NCBI RefSeq assembly: GCF_025370935.1
Contig: NC_133490.1
Coordinates: 3,174,240 to 3,238,239, forward strand
Reading direction: 5' to 3'
DNA from: Choristoneura fumiferana
Lineage: Eukaryota > Arthropoda > Insecta > Lepidoptera > Tortricidae
DNA: 64,000 bases
A program made the translations under genes and the position numbers. Numbering within the stretch: the stretch's first letter is position 1; every line of letters begins with the position of its first letter. This document shows, piece after piece, positions 31,975-41,792 of the stretch. The notes below the pieces were generated by a model. That model saw only the letters and a program-made list of their open reading frames with translations. It was not told the DNA's origin and made no database searches.

Positions 31975-32930
31975 TTAACCCTTTACCGCATACGAAACCA
32001 TATGTGGTGTCTCATTGGTAATATTTTTTAATATAATATTAACATATAGCCTAATATTTTCGTAAAAAAAATTGGGGTACTTCGCAACTTTATTCCTACT
32101 TGAATCTGTCATAGTGTCACAAACAGCGCTTGGCAAAAAACATTTTACGGTCGAGGTGATTTTAATAAAATTGAGGTGAGAAAGAAGTTTTAAATAATAT
32201 ATTATATATTCTAGTTATAAGTGTCAAAAAGTATATAGTTATAATAGTTTGTGTACCTAATAATATCTTTCATACCCAATTTGAACATGTTTTTCGTAGG
32301 AGCCATATATGGCTTCCATGCGATTAGGGATATTAATCAAATTCATATTTGGCTTCATATGCAATAAGAGTTTTGTTGATCTTTTTCAAATCAGGCCAGT
32401 GTATACCCCAACCACAAGCCGTTCAGCTACGCCAAATATAAACTCCCCAAAGCATCATAATGTTATTACTCAAACTCCAACAAGCTCTAGAAAACGTCCT
32501 GCTAGATATCAAGATGCTCCATTACTGTCTGTGCGTACGGATAACATAGGTCACTATCCAAAATGGATGAAAACCCGCCAAGTATGTTAAAATCTGCAAA
32601 TTCCGGTCATTTACAATGTGTGAAAAATGTGAAGTCCATTTATGTTACAATGACAAAAGAAATTGTTTCAGAGATTATCATTTCATGTGAAAAAAAGATG
32701 TGCAGATAATTAGAAGTTTGGACAAGGGTTTTATTTTTAATTGCATACGAAACTATATATGGATACTGTAACAAACAATGTGAATGCATACGAAGCCATA
32801 TAAGGATTTTCACAAATACGTATACTAAATTTTTTATTTATATTTTTGGGGTCTATGCATAAAATTGTACATAATATTCGAAAAAAATGTTATTTCATTA
32901 ATATTTCATACCTCATGCAATAGAGGGTTA
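31975..32930 (+). mobile_element. Decayed piggyBac-like element with TTAA duplication
   Basis: TTAA at 31975-31978 and 32927-32930 flanks a 948-bp element starting CCCTTTACCGCATACGAAAC and ending with AGAGGG. Repeats of GCATACGAAACCATAT-type sequence occur internally (for example near 32300, 32742 and 32788). It contains a transposase 3' remnant (see 32390-32690). Confidence 0.75.
32390..32690 (+). pseudogene. piggyBac transposase C-terminal remnant, frameshifted
   Basis: The upstream frame ends near 32588 (...KTRQVC). A second frame then encodes FRSFTMCEKCEVHLCYNDKR and NCFRDYHF before TGA at about 32686. This is the cysteine-rich C-terminal zinc-binding domain of piggyBac/PGBD transposases. 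One extra T at about 32588 separates the frames. The catalytic DDD domain is missing, so it cannot be autonomous. Confidence 0.72.
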
Positions 32931-33135
32931 AATCTGTGGGGGCATGGTTGACTGTGGGGGCAGGTTGACTAACTACTAAAAATTCGACTCACGCCAAAGC
33001 CTTGCGTCAAAATCAAAATCAAAATGTTTATTAAGTTCTGTAAATAGGCCGCAAAAGGCACTTTTATGTGTCACTTTTTTATAGTACCAGCACTTTCGGA
33101 ATGACCATCATCGCCAAAAAGCAAGACACAAAGTT

Positions 33136-33397
33136 TTTTTTTATTCAACTATGGCTAACGAGCAAGTGGGTCTCCTAATGATAAGAGATCACCACCGCCC
33201 ATAGACACCTGCAACACCAGGGGGATTGCAGATGCGTTGCCAACCTAGAGGGCTAAGATGGGATACCTCTAGTGCCAGTAATTTCACCGGCTGTCTTACT
33301 CTCCACGCCGAAACACAACAGTGCAAGCACTGCTGTTTCACGGCAGGATTAGCGAGCAAGATGGTGGTAGCAATCCGGGCGGACCTTGCACAAGTAC
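33136..33397 (+). repeat. Repeat E copy
   Basis: T-run, then TTATTCAACTATGGCTAACG, GGGTCTCCTAATGATAAGAG, TTGCCAACCTAGAGGGCTAA, CCGGCTGTCTTACTCTCCAC, ending in CCGGGCGGACCTTGCACAAG. Inverted relative to 63600-63882. Confidence 0.75.
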
Positions 33398-33654
33398 CTA
33401 GGTAGTTTTCTCAAAACAAAATAATATACAGTTACAATTATCTTAACCAGTGCCGGATTAAACCATAAGCAAATTAAGCAATTGTCTAGGGCCTCATGTT
33501 TTGCAGGGCACCATAAACGGCACCAAAAAAAAATGCTAGCACATAGAAGTAAGGCTGTTTGAAAATCAGCGCGTTTTAAATTGACTAGAGCGTTGACTTT
33601 AAGGGCCATTACCATAACCCTGCTTGCTCGCTACGTAATGTTCTATTTCGTTAT

Positions 33655-33780
33655 AATCATCATCATCATCATGTCAGCCGAAAGACGTCCACTGCTGGAC
33701 ATAGGCCTCCCCCAAGGCTCTCCACTCAGACCGGTCTTGTGCTTTTCGCATCCACCGCGACCCCGCAATCTCGCAATTTC
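33655..33780 (-). mobile_element. LINE 3' end fragment
   Basis: (ATC)n, then GTCAGCCGAAAGACGTCCAC and TGCTGGACATAGGCCTCCCC. Same family as 13835 and 16219. Confidence 0.7.
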
Positions 33781-33799
33781 GTTATAATAAATAGATTAA

Positions 33800-34080
33800 T
33801 TTTTAGGGTTCCCTTATAGTTTCGCCATGTATGTCTGTCTGTCTGTCTGTTTCATGAAATTTGAAAAAAATCAGTATGGTAGTAAGCTAGTAAGTATATC
33901 AAACTTACAAAGAAAACTATAACGGTTAAGTTTTCTTCAGAGTTATTAGTAGTTTAAGAGTAAATAGCAGCCTTAGGTAATATACCCAAACTTGGATTTT
34001 TCCGTACAAAATGCGAAATCCTTAGAAAAATATTACTTTAGTTTTTCGACGAATTTCCGTATTCCGGAAAGCAAGGTCGC
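33800..34080 (+). repeat. Repeat F fragment
   Basis: Carries AGGGTTCCCTTATAGTTTCG, GTATATCAAACTTACAAAG and GCGAAATCCTTAGAAAAATA, as in 59428-60150. Confidence 0.6.
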
Positions 34081-34384
34081 AAAGAAAATCCAAGCATAGC
34101 TGTTATTAAACATTTATAGACTAAAAATAAAAATCACAGGGTTGTAAAGGGTCCCTTGCCTCTAGAAGAACCTCATCTTAACTATCTCAATCTTCGTTTA
34201 GTGGAAGCGTACATACAATGCTTCCACCATAAAAAAAACTGAATTGGAGATAAATTCGTCCAATGACAAAATTATAATATTTATTTTAAACTTAATTCTG
34301 AAATATGTGTTAGGTCAAGTAACCATTAAGCTTTTGGATTCGGAAGGCAAGCTTACGTCCACCAACTAGGTAAAAGAATGAAAG

Positions 34385-34545
34385 GAAATGTAGTGAATTG
34401 CACAAACCTGCGAAGCGATTCAAGGGTGTGTGTGAAATTCCCAACCTCACTGGACTCGCTTAGGAACTACGGCCCAAGTCCTCTCAATCTGAGAGTAGAC
34501 CTGTGCCTCGCAGCGGGACGTATATAGGCTGGGATGATGACGAAA
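34385..34545 (+). mobile_element. SINE-A, 5'-truncated
   Basis: CCTGCGAAGCGATTCAAGGG to GGGACGTATATAGGCTGGGA and GATGATGACGA. The tRNA-like head is missing. Confidence 0.7.
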
Positions 34546-34789
34546 TTAGTAACACTTATGATGTTGTTAAGAGTTTTTATTTTCCCTAATTACAATAATG
34601 ATAAAAAACGAATATATAACATAACATTCCGTGAAAAACAAATATTTTTTATTTTATCTTGCCTCTCCGCTACGTCTGTGCGGCACGTATATGTTAACAT
34701 GCAACCTATGCATGCAGTATACGTAGGTAGGTGTAAGTGTTACTTCACTTTAAATTACAGTACGCCTAGTAACGCCTTTAGATGCACTG

Positions 34790-35060
34790 TACTTAGATTG
34801 TCACCCAAACTGCATTTTTATACCAAATTTGAAGTTGATCCCATTAACCGTTGAATAGTTCCGTCCTGTGGAGACGATCCTGGGTGGACTACCAGGATGT
34901 CATTACGAGATTATTGTATTGTCACGCAATTTACATAAGTATACCAAATTTCAAGTCAATCCAACCACTAGAAGTTGGTCGAATTTACCTTGCAAGATTG
35001 GATTACAGTACAGACAGACAACGGGACAGGTGAAACTAAATAAAAGCTTGCAATAAGTCT
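34790..35060 (+). repeat. Interspersed repeat G, plus copy
   Basis: Inverted relative of 30190-30490: GAGACGATCCTGGGTGGACT, ACCACTAGAAGTTGGTCGAA and CAGGTGAAACTAAATAAAAG. With 30190-30490 it brackets the interval holding the second channel gene in inverted orientation, ending next to the third. Confidence 0.65.
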
Positions 35061-35246
35061 AATTTCTTTTGTCTCAGGAAGTCAGGGAATTAACCAGAAG
35101 GGCGACGTTAGGGTTCAAGTAGTGTGACCATAGCACAAACAGTAGCCATAATATCACAATAATTACGATAGAGGGAGGTACGGACGCCGCACAATCGCAC
35201 CCGGTTCCCATAAGTTCAAGATAGTCCTGACATCCAGAAAATCAAA

Positions 35247-36458
35247 TTAATATATATCAAAGTCATACGGTACTGTCTTTTTACTAGGAATGTAGCTTGC
35301 AAATAAGCAAATGTAAGTAACAACCGAAATCAAAAAACATACACTGTTAACAATGCAGATAAAGTTATTCCAATGAATCGACTTCTCATGATTTGGATCT
35401 CGGGCTTCTACATCCCATTTTGTGACTACTAAATACTTGAAATTACTAGTTAGAGCAAAGTCGTTGAAAGTACATAGCCACGTTGGTGCCAGCTCCTTCT
35501 TCTTTGCTAAACATCGAAAGCCAAACGATAAACCAAAAAATATAATAGTCAAAACTATTGAGCTACTCATAAACAGCAAAACGAGTGGCGTATCTGGAGT
35601 GTGCTTCGGTAGATTTTCATCAATCTCATTAGACACAGCAAAATGACTCATTAAACTAAGAAATAACATTCCGAAACGAGTATCCTCTTTATAATCCAAT
35701 AACAAAGCCGTCGTTGTCATAATAGCGAGCACAAAACATGGCATTACTATAATACATTCTAGTCCTTCCGACAGTCTTCTTAACCTAATTATAACAGTCG
35801 ACTGTATTCCAGTTGTTAAATTCTTAAAAACTGCACCACTGAGTATTTCCCATCCATCGCCTTGGAAAGAATCGACGACGTACATGATGTGGCTCAAGGC
35901 GAAATGCACCTTCACTTCTCCTGGTCGCCATTGATCGAATTCAAGGTCGCAAATCTTTGTATCATACGGCCAGTTCTTCAGGGAAGACTTGCAGATAACT
36001 GTGTGTTCTGCACGAACGGCACAACGCACGTGACCAGTGTTATTTACATGGCATTTAGTGTAGAAGAAATCAAAGTCACCAGCATCAGCATTGTTCAATA
36101 ACTTTAAACCCGGACTCCATATTAAGTAGCTCCTTAATATTGTTTTCTTTACACCTTTAAAATCTTCCGGCTTCCACTGGAGTCTGTCATCTTGCCAGTT
36201 GAAATAATTCCAACTATGAAACGTGATTGTTTCCTCGTCGAAATCAACACGGAAGGATTGGAGGAGGTAGCTCATTCTGACTACAACGACATGGTCGATT
36301 CCTGCAGTCTCGTTTTTATTTACCGGAGGAAATGTTGATTCACTACAAAGTCTCAAACGCTTCTGCAAATTTGCTATATTATCGTTTTTTGGACCACATG
36401 TTTCACAGCAACATGAATTTAGTAAACTTAGAAGAAATGCGAGAGCGAACAGCTTCAT
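35247..36458 (-). CDS. Nicotinic-receptor-like Cys-loop channel subunit, intronless, intact
   Basis: 403 residues, minus strand, the third paralogue of the cluster. It has a signal peptide (hydrophobic to about residue 15, then CCCETC) and the binding-domain motif DDRLQWKPEDFKGVKK. The Cys-loop is CKSSLKNWPYDTKIC (Cys 156 and 170). M1 (about 232-254) keeps VMPC, M2 (about 263-285) reads TRFGMLFLSLMSHFAVSNEI, and M3 (about 293-315), a short loop and M4 (about 372-393) follow. There is no YxCC pair, and the residues just before M2 (KEDTRFG) differ from the cation-channel GEKVT consensus. It is closest to the gene at 25741 (both share DFDEETITF/SPDEETLTI and the ENLPKH/ENIPKY end of M2). The neighbour on the start side is the Gypsy element; 3.3 kb separates its 3' end from the second channel gene. 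A role in neurotransmission or chemosensing is possible but not shown. Confidence 0.88.
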   Translation of the reverse strand: MKLFALAFLLSLLNSCCCETCGPKNDNIANLQKRLRLCSESTFPPVNKNETAGIDHVVVVRMSYLLQSFRVDFDEETITFHSWNYFNWQDDRLQWKPEDFKGVKKTILRSYLIWSPGLKLLNNADAGDFDFFYTKCHVNNTGHVRCAVRAEHTVICKSSLKNWPYDTKICDLEFDQWRPGEVKVHFALSHIMYVVDSFQGDGWEILSGAVFKNLTTGIQSTVIIRLRRLSEGLECIIVMPCFVLAIMTTTALLLDYKEDTRFGMLFLSLMSHFAVSNEIDENLPKHTPDTPLVLLFMSSSIVLTIIFFGLSFGFRCLAKKKELAPTWLCTFNDFALTSNFKYLVVTKWDVEARDPNHEKSIHWNNFICIVNSVCFLISVVTYICLFASYIPSKKTVPYDFDIY

Positions 36459-36463
36459 GTTTG

Positions 36464-36502
36464 CTGATAAACTGACTGGAACATTATTTCTACGCCCCCT
36501 TA
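36464..36502 (-). promoter_or_regulatory. Core promoter of the third channel gene (GGGGGCGT box + Inr)
   Basis: On the minus strand TAAGGGGGCGT (36492-36502) is followed 16 bp later by AGTCAGTTT (TCAGT initiator), then the ATG at 36458. The box is as in the two sister genes, but the spacing to the initiator is shorter (16 against about 40 bp). Confidence 0.5.
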
Positions 36503-36509
36503 AATCTGG

Positions 36510-37223
36510 TATTAGATTGTATATCTGTTTTGCAGTATTAATTACATTATGTTACCATTTCATAATATTTGGACCACTATTAGACAAATTTTCTACGGAC
36601 TGTATACCTTTACTGAGCTTAAGATCTATCTAAAGCATTTAGTGCAGCGTTATGGTTATATGTTGACTGAAGAAATTGCGGAATTTGAATACTGTAGAAA
36701 ACCTAAAAATTATGTCTAATTTTAATATGTAAAATGATATATAAAATCAATATTATAATTTAATATACAGCTGGCCATACAGCGGGGAAATGCGGCTGGC
36801 ATTATGGGCACCTTTGAGCCGGGTACGACGCGGAATGGTGGTTTTTAGGTTGTAAGTAGTTTAGGTCTTAGTTTGTAGGTTATATTATAAGTTTAGGTTA
36901 ATTTTTTTCTATCAATTGATCTATGTATATTTTGTGTTTTTCAAATAAATAATATGTGATTTAATATAATCATTTAATATTTTTTTTAGTTGTGTTGGAG
37001 GGGTAATTTTGAGTGAGTGAGTGGTAAAAAAATAAAACAACGAAAATGCGGCAGTTAAAATGTAACGAAAAGCCACCATATTTATGGTACCCCACGACGT
37101 TATCACAATCAGTATGTAAGGGCTGTCTGATAAGCGCTAGCGCCGTCTATTATATAGTACGGAAATATAGCCCTATATATTTCCTGCTATCTTAATACCT
37201 GGGACAAACTGTGTGTGTGTGTG
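36510..37223. other. Intergenic between channel gene and Gypsy element
   Basis: No gene seen. 36770-36840 carries a conserved-looking GAGCCGGGTACGACGCGGAA block, perhaps a retroelement 3' end. A (GT)n run at 37210-37223 directly abuts the 5' LTR. Confidence 0.5.
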
Positions 37224-37386
37224 TGTTGTGTATGGCTGGTAGATGCAACTTATTATAATATTGTGGTGGAGGGTAGCTTAGGATGTTATTGTCATTCTTG
37301 CAATAGAGTATCGCTGCGAAAGGACGTCTTTTATTTCCAGTTGTTATTATATCTAGTTTTCCCGTAGACAGCTTAAAGACTTATCA
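37224..37386 (+). repeat. 5' LTR of Gypsy element
   Basis: 163 bp, starting TGTTGTGTATGGCTGGTAGA and ending AAGACTTATCA. Identical by eye to 41793-41955. Confidence 0.92.
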
Positions 37387-37387
37387 G

Positions 37388-37405
37388 TGGCGACAGTCGT
37401 GATCG
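37388..37405 (+). other. Primer-binding site candidate
   Basis: TGGCGACAGTCGTGATCG begins two bases after the LTR. TGG pairs with the CCA end of a tRNA. The matching tRNA was not identified. Confidence 0.6.
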
Positions 37406-37483
37406 AATTTACGTGTGCAAAGTGTGAACAGTTTTTTTTTTTTTTAAACAAAACATTTTTGTGCGTGCGTTAAAACAAAAAAA

Positions 37484-40400
37484 ATGGCGGTTGGCAAAAT
37501 GGAGACTTTTAGTTTGAATTCGGACAATTGGCAACTATATATTGATAGATTGGATCAATACTTCATCGTGAACGATATTAAAGACGATCGAAAAGTACCT
37601 ATACTGATAACGTTGATGGGGGCAGAAAGTTACGAGTTATTAGTGACATTGTGTACTCCCGACAAACCGGCCTCGAAGACTTACAAAGACATTATTCAAA
37701 TCATGTCCGGTCATTTACAACCGATGCCCAGTGTGTTAGCGGAGCGGTACAAGTTTCGACAACGTAAACAATTCAATAACGAAAGTATATCCGATTATGT
37801 AGCTAATTTAAAAAAATTAACGAAGTTTTGTGACTTTGGGTCTTGGCTGGATGAAAGCCTAAGGGACCAGTTAGTGTGTGGACTGGGAAACGAAACAATA
37901 AGACAAAGACTGTTTACGGAAAAAGATCTAAAATTTAGCAAGGCTAAAGATCTAGCTATAGCAATGGAAGCGGCGGAAATTAACGCGGCTGCGGTGGAAG
38001 ATCGCGGGCGCCGGCCAAGCGCGAATAGCGGCGCAACGACGGCGGCAGCGGCGGCGACGGCGGCGGCGCCGTGCCACGCGCTAAGCGATGAGTGGCGCAG
38101 CACAGGCGGCGGTGGAGCGGCTGGCGGGCGCGGCCGGGGCGCGGCGCGGCGCGGCGCGCGGGACCGGGCGCCGAGCGGCGCGAGCCCGCGGTCCGGGCCG
38201 AGCGGTTACGGCGGGACAGCACACCGGTTGGCGAACGCGGCGCAAGCAACGGCGCGCGCGCGATCAAGTCAACAGTTTCCATGTCAGGCGTGCGGCGGAG
38301 TAGATCACAGGAAAGAAAATTGCAAGTTTCGTGTCTACGTATGTCGAGTGTGTAACGGAGAAGGCCATCTCAAGCGAATGTGTCCCAGGCTAAGGGGGCC
38401 GACGGGCACGAATTATATACAAGACAATAATATAGATTTATCGGAGGGAGAAGAAGATTTAGAGGTAAATTTATCTTTTGTAAAAGAAAATAAATTAAGT
38501 AGGTATAAGCCATTTGTTATATCAGTTGAGGTAAATAAGGGCCCACTATTAATGGAAATCGATACCGGCAGCGCCATTTCCTGTATAAGTGCGAAATGTT
38601 ATTTTGATAACTTTAAAAGTTTTCCACTGTTACCCTCAAAATTGAGTCTCCGCTATTATACCGGCGAGATAGTCGGAACAATGGGCAGGATCACACCGAT
38701 TGTAAAATACAAAAATGTTACTAAACAATTGGACTTATATATAATTAATCATGGCAAAACCAATCTTTTAGGCCGACAATGGCTAAAAGAGTTAGGTATT
38801 GAATTGTTCATTCCAGGGAATAGGCACGTGGACCATTTTTTTTGTGCGCAACCAGAAATTTTTAACTTGGAAAAATTCAGTTCCAGGTTTAAAACGGTTT
38901 TTGCGGATGGATTGGGGCGATTCACGGGGGGCACTGTGTCACTGCGCGTGCGCTCGGGCGCCCGGCCGGTGTTCCTGCGCGCGCGCCCGCTGGCGTACGC
39001 GCTGCGCGAGCCGGTGGAGCGCGAACTGGAGCGGCTGCAGCGCGAGGGTGTCATCACGCCGGTGGACACGTCAGACTGGGCCACGCCGATAGTGCCGGTC
39101 ATCAAGGCTGACGGCAGCCTGCGCATTTGCGGAGATTATAAGATAAGTTTGAACAAACAATTGGAAGTCGACCGGTTCCCTCTACCTCGAGTCGAAGACT
39201 TGTTTGCTAGGCTCCATGGTGGGAAGAAGTTTACTAAATTGGACCTTTCGCAAGCCTATGCACAGTTAGTTTTAGATGAAGCGAGCTCGAAGTATACCGT
39301 TATAAACACGCATAAAGGCCTTTTTAGATACAATAGGCTAATATATGGTCTCTCCTCTAGTCCCGGAATTTTCCAAAGGAAATTGGAACAGATGTTCGCG
39401 GACCTACCTAAAGTTGGTGTATTTTTAGACGACGTAATTTTAACAGGAAAGAATGACGCAGAGCATGTAGAAAATTTACACAAGGTGTTCGAGCGACTAG
39501 AAAAATTTGGTCTGAAAATTAAAAAAGAAAAATGTACATTTTTGGCGGAGTCCGTCACATATTTAGGTTTCGTGATTGATAACCAGGGCGTACATACCTC
39601 CCCGAAGAAAATAGAGGATATAAAAAAAATTGCCGTTCCCCGTTCGGTAACAGAATTGAGATCCTTCTTGGGTATGGTGATGTACTATGCGAAATTTGTC
39701 AACAATATTAGTACAATATTATCGCCATTGTATCAGCTGTTAAAAAAAAACGTAGTATTCGAATGGACGGAAGATTGTAACCAGGCATTTAATAAAGTGA
39801 AAGAAATGTTGGTTTCCAGTGAAGTACTGGCGCACTACGACCCCGCCCTGCCGTTGGTGCTGACGACGGACGCCAGCAGCGTGGGCGTGGGCGCCGTCAT
39901 CTCGCATCCAGCGTCGGCGCCGGGCGGCGGCGAGCGCCCCATAGCGTACGCCTCGAGAGTGTTAAATTCGGCGGAGAAAGTATATTCGCAAATAGAAAAA
40001 GAAGCGTTGGCCATCATTTACGGAATAAAAAAATTCCACCAGTATTTATATGGGAGGAAGTTTATTTTAAGGACTGATCACAAGCCGTTGGTGACTATTT
40101 TTGGGGAAAAAGTAGGAATTCCTATAATGGCGGCCAGTAGAATGCAAAGATGGGCGATTTTACTATCTGGGTACCAGTACGACATCGAGTACATCCCGAC
40201 GAATAGAAACGGAGCCGATGCCTTGTCGAGACTACCGCCAGAGGGCACCACTAGGGAATCAGGTAAAGAAGTCAGCTATTTAAAGTTCGTTCAGGACTTC
40301 TTACCTATCACGAGCCAGCAGATTAGACACGAAACAGAAAGAGATCAGACGCTGAGATCGATAAGGAGGTTTATTAAAGAAGGATGGCCGAACACTTGCG

Positions 40401-41668
40401 AAGGCGAACATTTTCAGCCCTTTTACAACCGGAGACATGAGTTGTACATCGATAACGGGTGTATAATGTGGGGTTACCGTATTGTGGTACCACAAAGTAT
40501 CAAACATTTTATACTCAAGGAGCTACACGTTAGTCACTTGGGCATCGTTAAAATGAAAAGCTTGGCCCGCAGTTACGTGTGGTGGGCCGGCATCGACTCG
40601 GACATCGAGCGCTGCTGCCGCGAGTGCGCCGTGTGCGCGGCGGAGGCCGCCGCACCGCCGCGGGCGCCGCCGCAGCCCTGGCCGTACCACACTGAGCCAT
40701 GGAGTCGGCTGCACATGGATTTCTTGGGACCGTTCGAAGGAAAATCGTTTTTCATTTTAATAGATGCCACAAGTAAATGGATTGAAGCATTTTTAATGAC
40801 CAGAACCACAGCTACAGCCGTTACCAAGATTTTAAGAGAAACATTTGCCCGATTTGGATTGCCAAAAGAGATGGTTTCAGACAATGGCCCACCGTTTTCC
40901 AGTCAGGAGATAAGTGATTTTATGAAAAACAACGGCATAAAGCATTTGTTTGCGCCGGCTTATCATCCATCATCGAATGGAGCCGCCGAAGGGGCCGTAA
41001 AACTTTGTAAACGAGCTTTAAAAAAAGCAGCCAGAGAAAAGGTGGATGTTGAGATAGCCCTCCAAACGTACTTGATGAGTTACCGCAATAGTGAACATAG
41101 TACAACAGGGCAAACACCGGCAATGATGCTACAGCGAAGGTCACTGCGTTCGCGGCTGGACTTGCTCCACTCGAGACGCGCCACAGAAGATAAAGTGCAA
41201 GAGGCACAGCGGAAGCAAATTCGTGATACGAAAGGTGTCAGCCGAGATCAATTTATGCCAGGCGACCAGGTATGGAGTCAAGAGTTCAGATCCGGGGAGA
41301 AATGGGTTCCCGGCACCGTCGCTCAGGTTTTAGGAACACGTAATTATATAGTGGACAGAGGTAATGGGGAAGTCGTTAAGAGACATGTCGATCAGCTGAG
41401 AAAGAAGTCTGTTTTAGGTTATCCCACCGAGATAGAGGAAGTACAAGAGGGTCAAGAGAACTCGATAAGAGGTGAACCGGAAAGTCAGCCAGCAACAACC
41501 CCCGAGGCTCGCGGGGACTTCGCGCCCGAGCCGGAGAGAGCGCCCGCGCCGGAGCCGCGCTGCGCGCCCCGCCCACCGCAGTGCACACAGTCCCGCCCAG
41601 AGACATCGGAGGACCGGCCTCGGAGAATAAGAACAGTGCCTAAGAGATATGGTTTTGACATTGATTAG
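37484..41668 (+). CDS. Gypsy Gag-Pol polyprotein (1394 aa, single frame)
   Basis: Gag occupies about residues 1-310, with two CCHC zinc knuckles at 267-280 (CQACGGVDHRKENC) and 287-300 (CRVCNGEGHLKRMC). Next come the protease, active site DTGS at 360-363; reverse transcriptase, with the polymerase motif FLDD at 647-650; and RNase H, beginning at TTDASS (Asp 796) with EKEALA and TDHKPL. The integrase has an HHCC finger (His 1015/1018, then CAVC) and a DDE triad, Asp 1079, Asp 1133 and Glu 1169, with the canonical 35 residues between the last two. A proline-rich tail ends the protein. All catalytic residues are intact and Gag and Pol are fused without a frameshift, as in some Gypsy lineages. 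Composition is patchy: GC-rich blocks near 38040-38270, 38940-39130, 39840-39960, 40570-40690 and 41500-41600 alternate with AT-rich blocks. The first ATG with a preceding AAAA context was taken as the start. Confidence 0.95.
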   Translation: MAVGKMETFSLNSDNWQLYIDRLDQYFIVNDIKDDRKVPILITLMGAESYELLVTLCTPDKPASKTYKDIIQIMSGHLQPMPSVLAERYKFRQRKQFNNESISDYVANLKKLTKFCDFGSWLDESLRDQLVCGLGNETIRQRLFTEKDLKFSKAKDLAIAMEAAEINAAAVEDRGRRPSANSGATTAAAAATAAAPCHALSDEWRSTGGGGAAGGRGRGAARRGARDRAPSGASPRSGPSGYGGTAHRLANAAQATARARSSQQFPCQACGGVDHRKENCKFRVYVCRVCNGEGHLKRMCPRLRGPTGTNYIQDNNIDLSEGEEDLEVNLSFVKENKLSRYKPFVISVEVNKGPLLMEIDTGSAISCISAKCYFDNFKSFPLLPSKLSLRYYTGEIVGTMGRITPIVKYKNVTKQLDLYIINHGKTNLLGRQWLKELGIELFIPGNRHVDHFFCAQPEIFNLEKFSSRFKTVFADGLGRFTGGTVSLRVRSGARPVFLRARPLAYALREPVERELERLQREGVITPVDTSDWATPIVPVIKADGSLRICGDYKISLNKQLEVDRFPLPRVEDLFARLHGGKKFTKLDLSQAYAQLVLDEASSKYTVINTHKGLFRYNRLIYGLSSSPGIFQRKLEQMFADLPKVGVFLDDVILTGKNDAEHVENLHKVFERLEKFGLKIKKEKCTFLAESVTYLGFVIDNQGVHTSPKKIEDIKKIAVPRSVTELRSFLGMVMYYAKFVNNISTILSPLYQLLKKNVVFEWTEDCNQAFNKVKEMLVSSEVLAHYDPALPLVLTTDASSVGVGAVISHPASAPGGGERPIAYASRVLNSAEKVYSQIEKEALAIIYGIKKFHQYLYGRKFILRTDHKPLVTIFGEKVGIPIMAASRMQRWAILLSGYQYDIEYIPTNRNGADALSRLPPEGTTRESGKEVSYLKFVQDFLPITSQQIRHETERDQTLRSIRRFIKEGWPNTCEGEHFQPFYNRRHELYIDNGCIMWGYRIVVPQSIKHFILKELHVSHLGIVKMKSLARSYVWWAGIDSDIERCCRECAVCAAEAAAPPRAPPQPWPYHTEPWSRLHMDFLGPFEGKSFFILIDATSKWIEAFLMTRTTATAVTKILRETFARFGLPKEMVSDNGPPFSSQEISDFMKNNGIKHLFAPAYHPSSNGAAEGAVKLCKRALKKAAREKVDVEIALQTYLMSYRNSEHSTTGQTPAMMLQRRSLRSRLDLLHSRRATEDKVQEAQRKQIRDTKGVSRDQFMPGDQVWSQEFRSGEKWVPGTVAQVLGTRNYIVDRGNGEVVKRHVDQLRKKSVLGYPTEIEEVQEGQENSIRGEPESQPATTPEARGDFAPEPERAPAPEPRCAPRPPQCTQSRPETSEDRPRRIRTVPKRYGFDID

Positions 41669-41781
41669 GGAAGTAGTAACATTGTTGTACCCAATGGATA
41701 GTAAAACATTGTAACTTAAAATAGTACAAGCTAGCTAAGTTAGTATAGTTAAATTTAAGAACAATATCTAAGTAGGTATTT

Positions 41782-41792
41782 AAGAGGAAGGG
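41782..41792 (+). other. Polypurine tract of Gypsy element
   Basis: AAGAGGAAGGG immediately precedes the 3' LTR TGTTGTG, the expected plus-strand primer position. Confidence 0.75.

Noticed and set aside
32309..32587. 93-residue frame as an independent gene
   Set aside because: It lies inside TTAA-bounded ends and runs by a one-base shift into a piggyBac Cys-rich domain, so it is a transposase remnant.
37795..41606. Many reverse-strand and shifted frames of 60-125 residues
   Set aside because: They are shadows of the Gypsy Gag-Pol frame in GC-rich blocks and have no domain.
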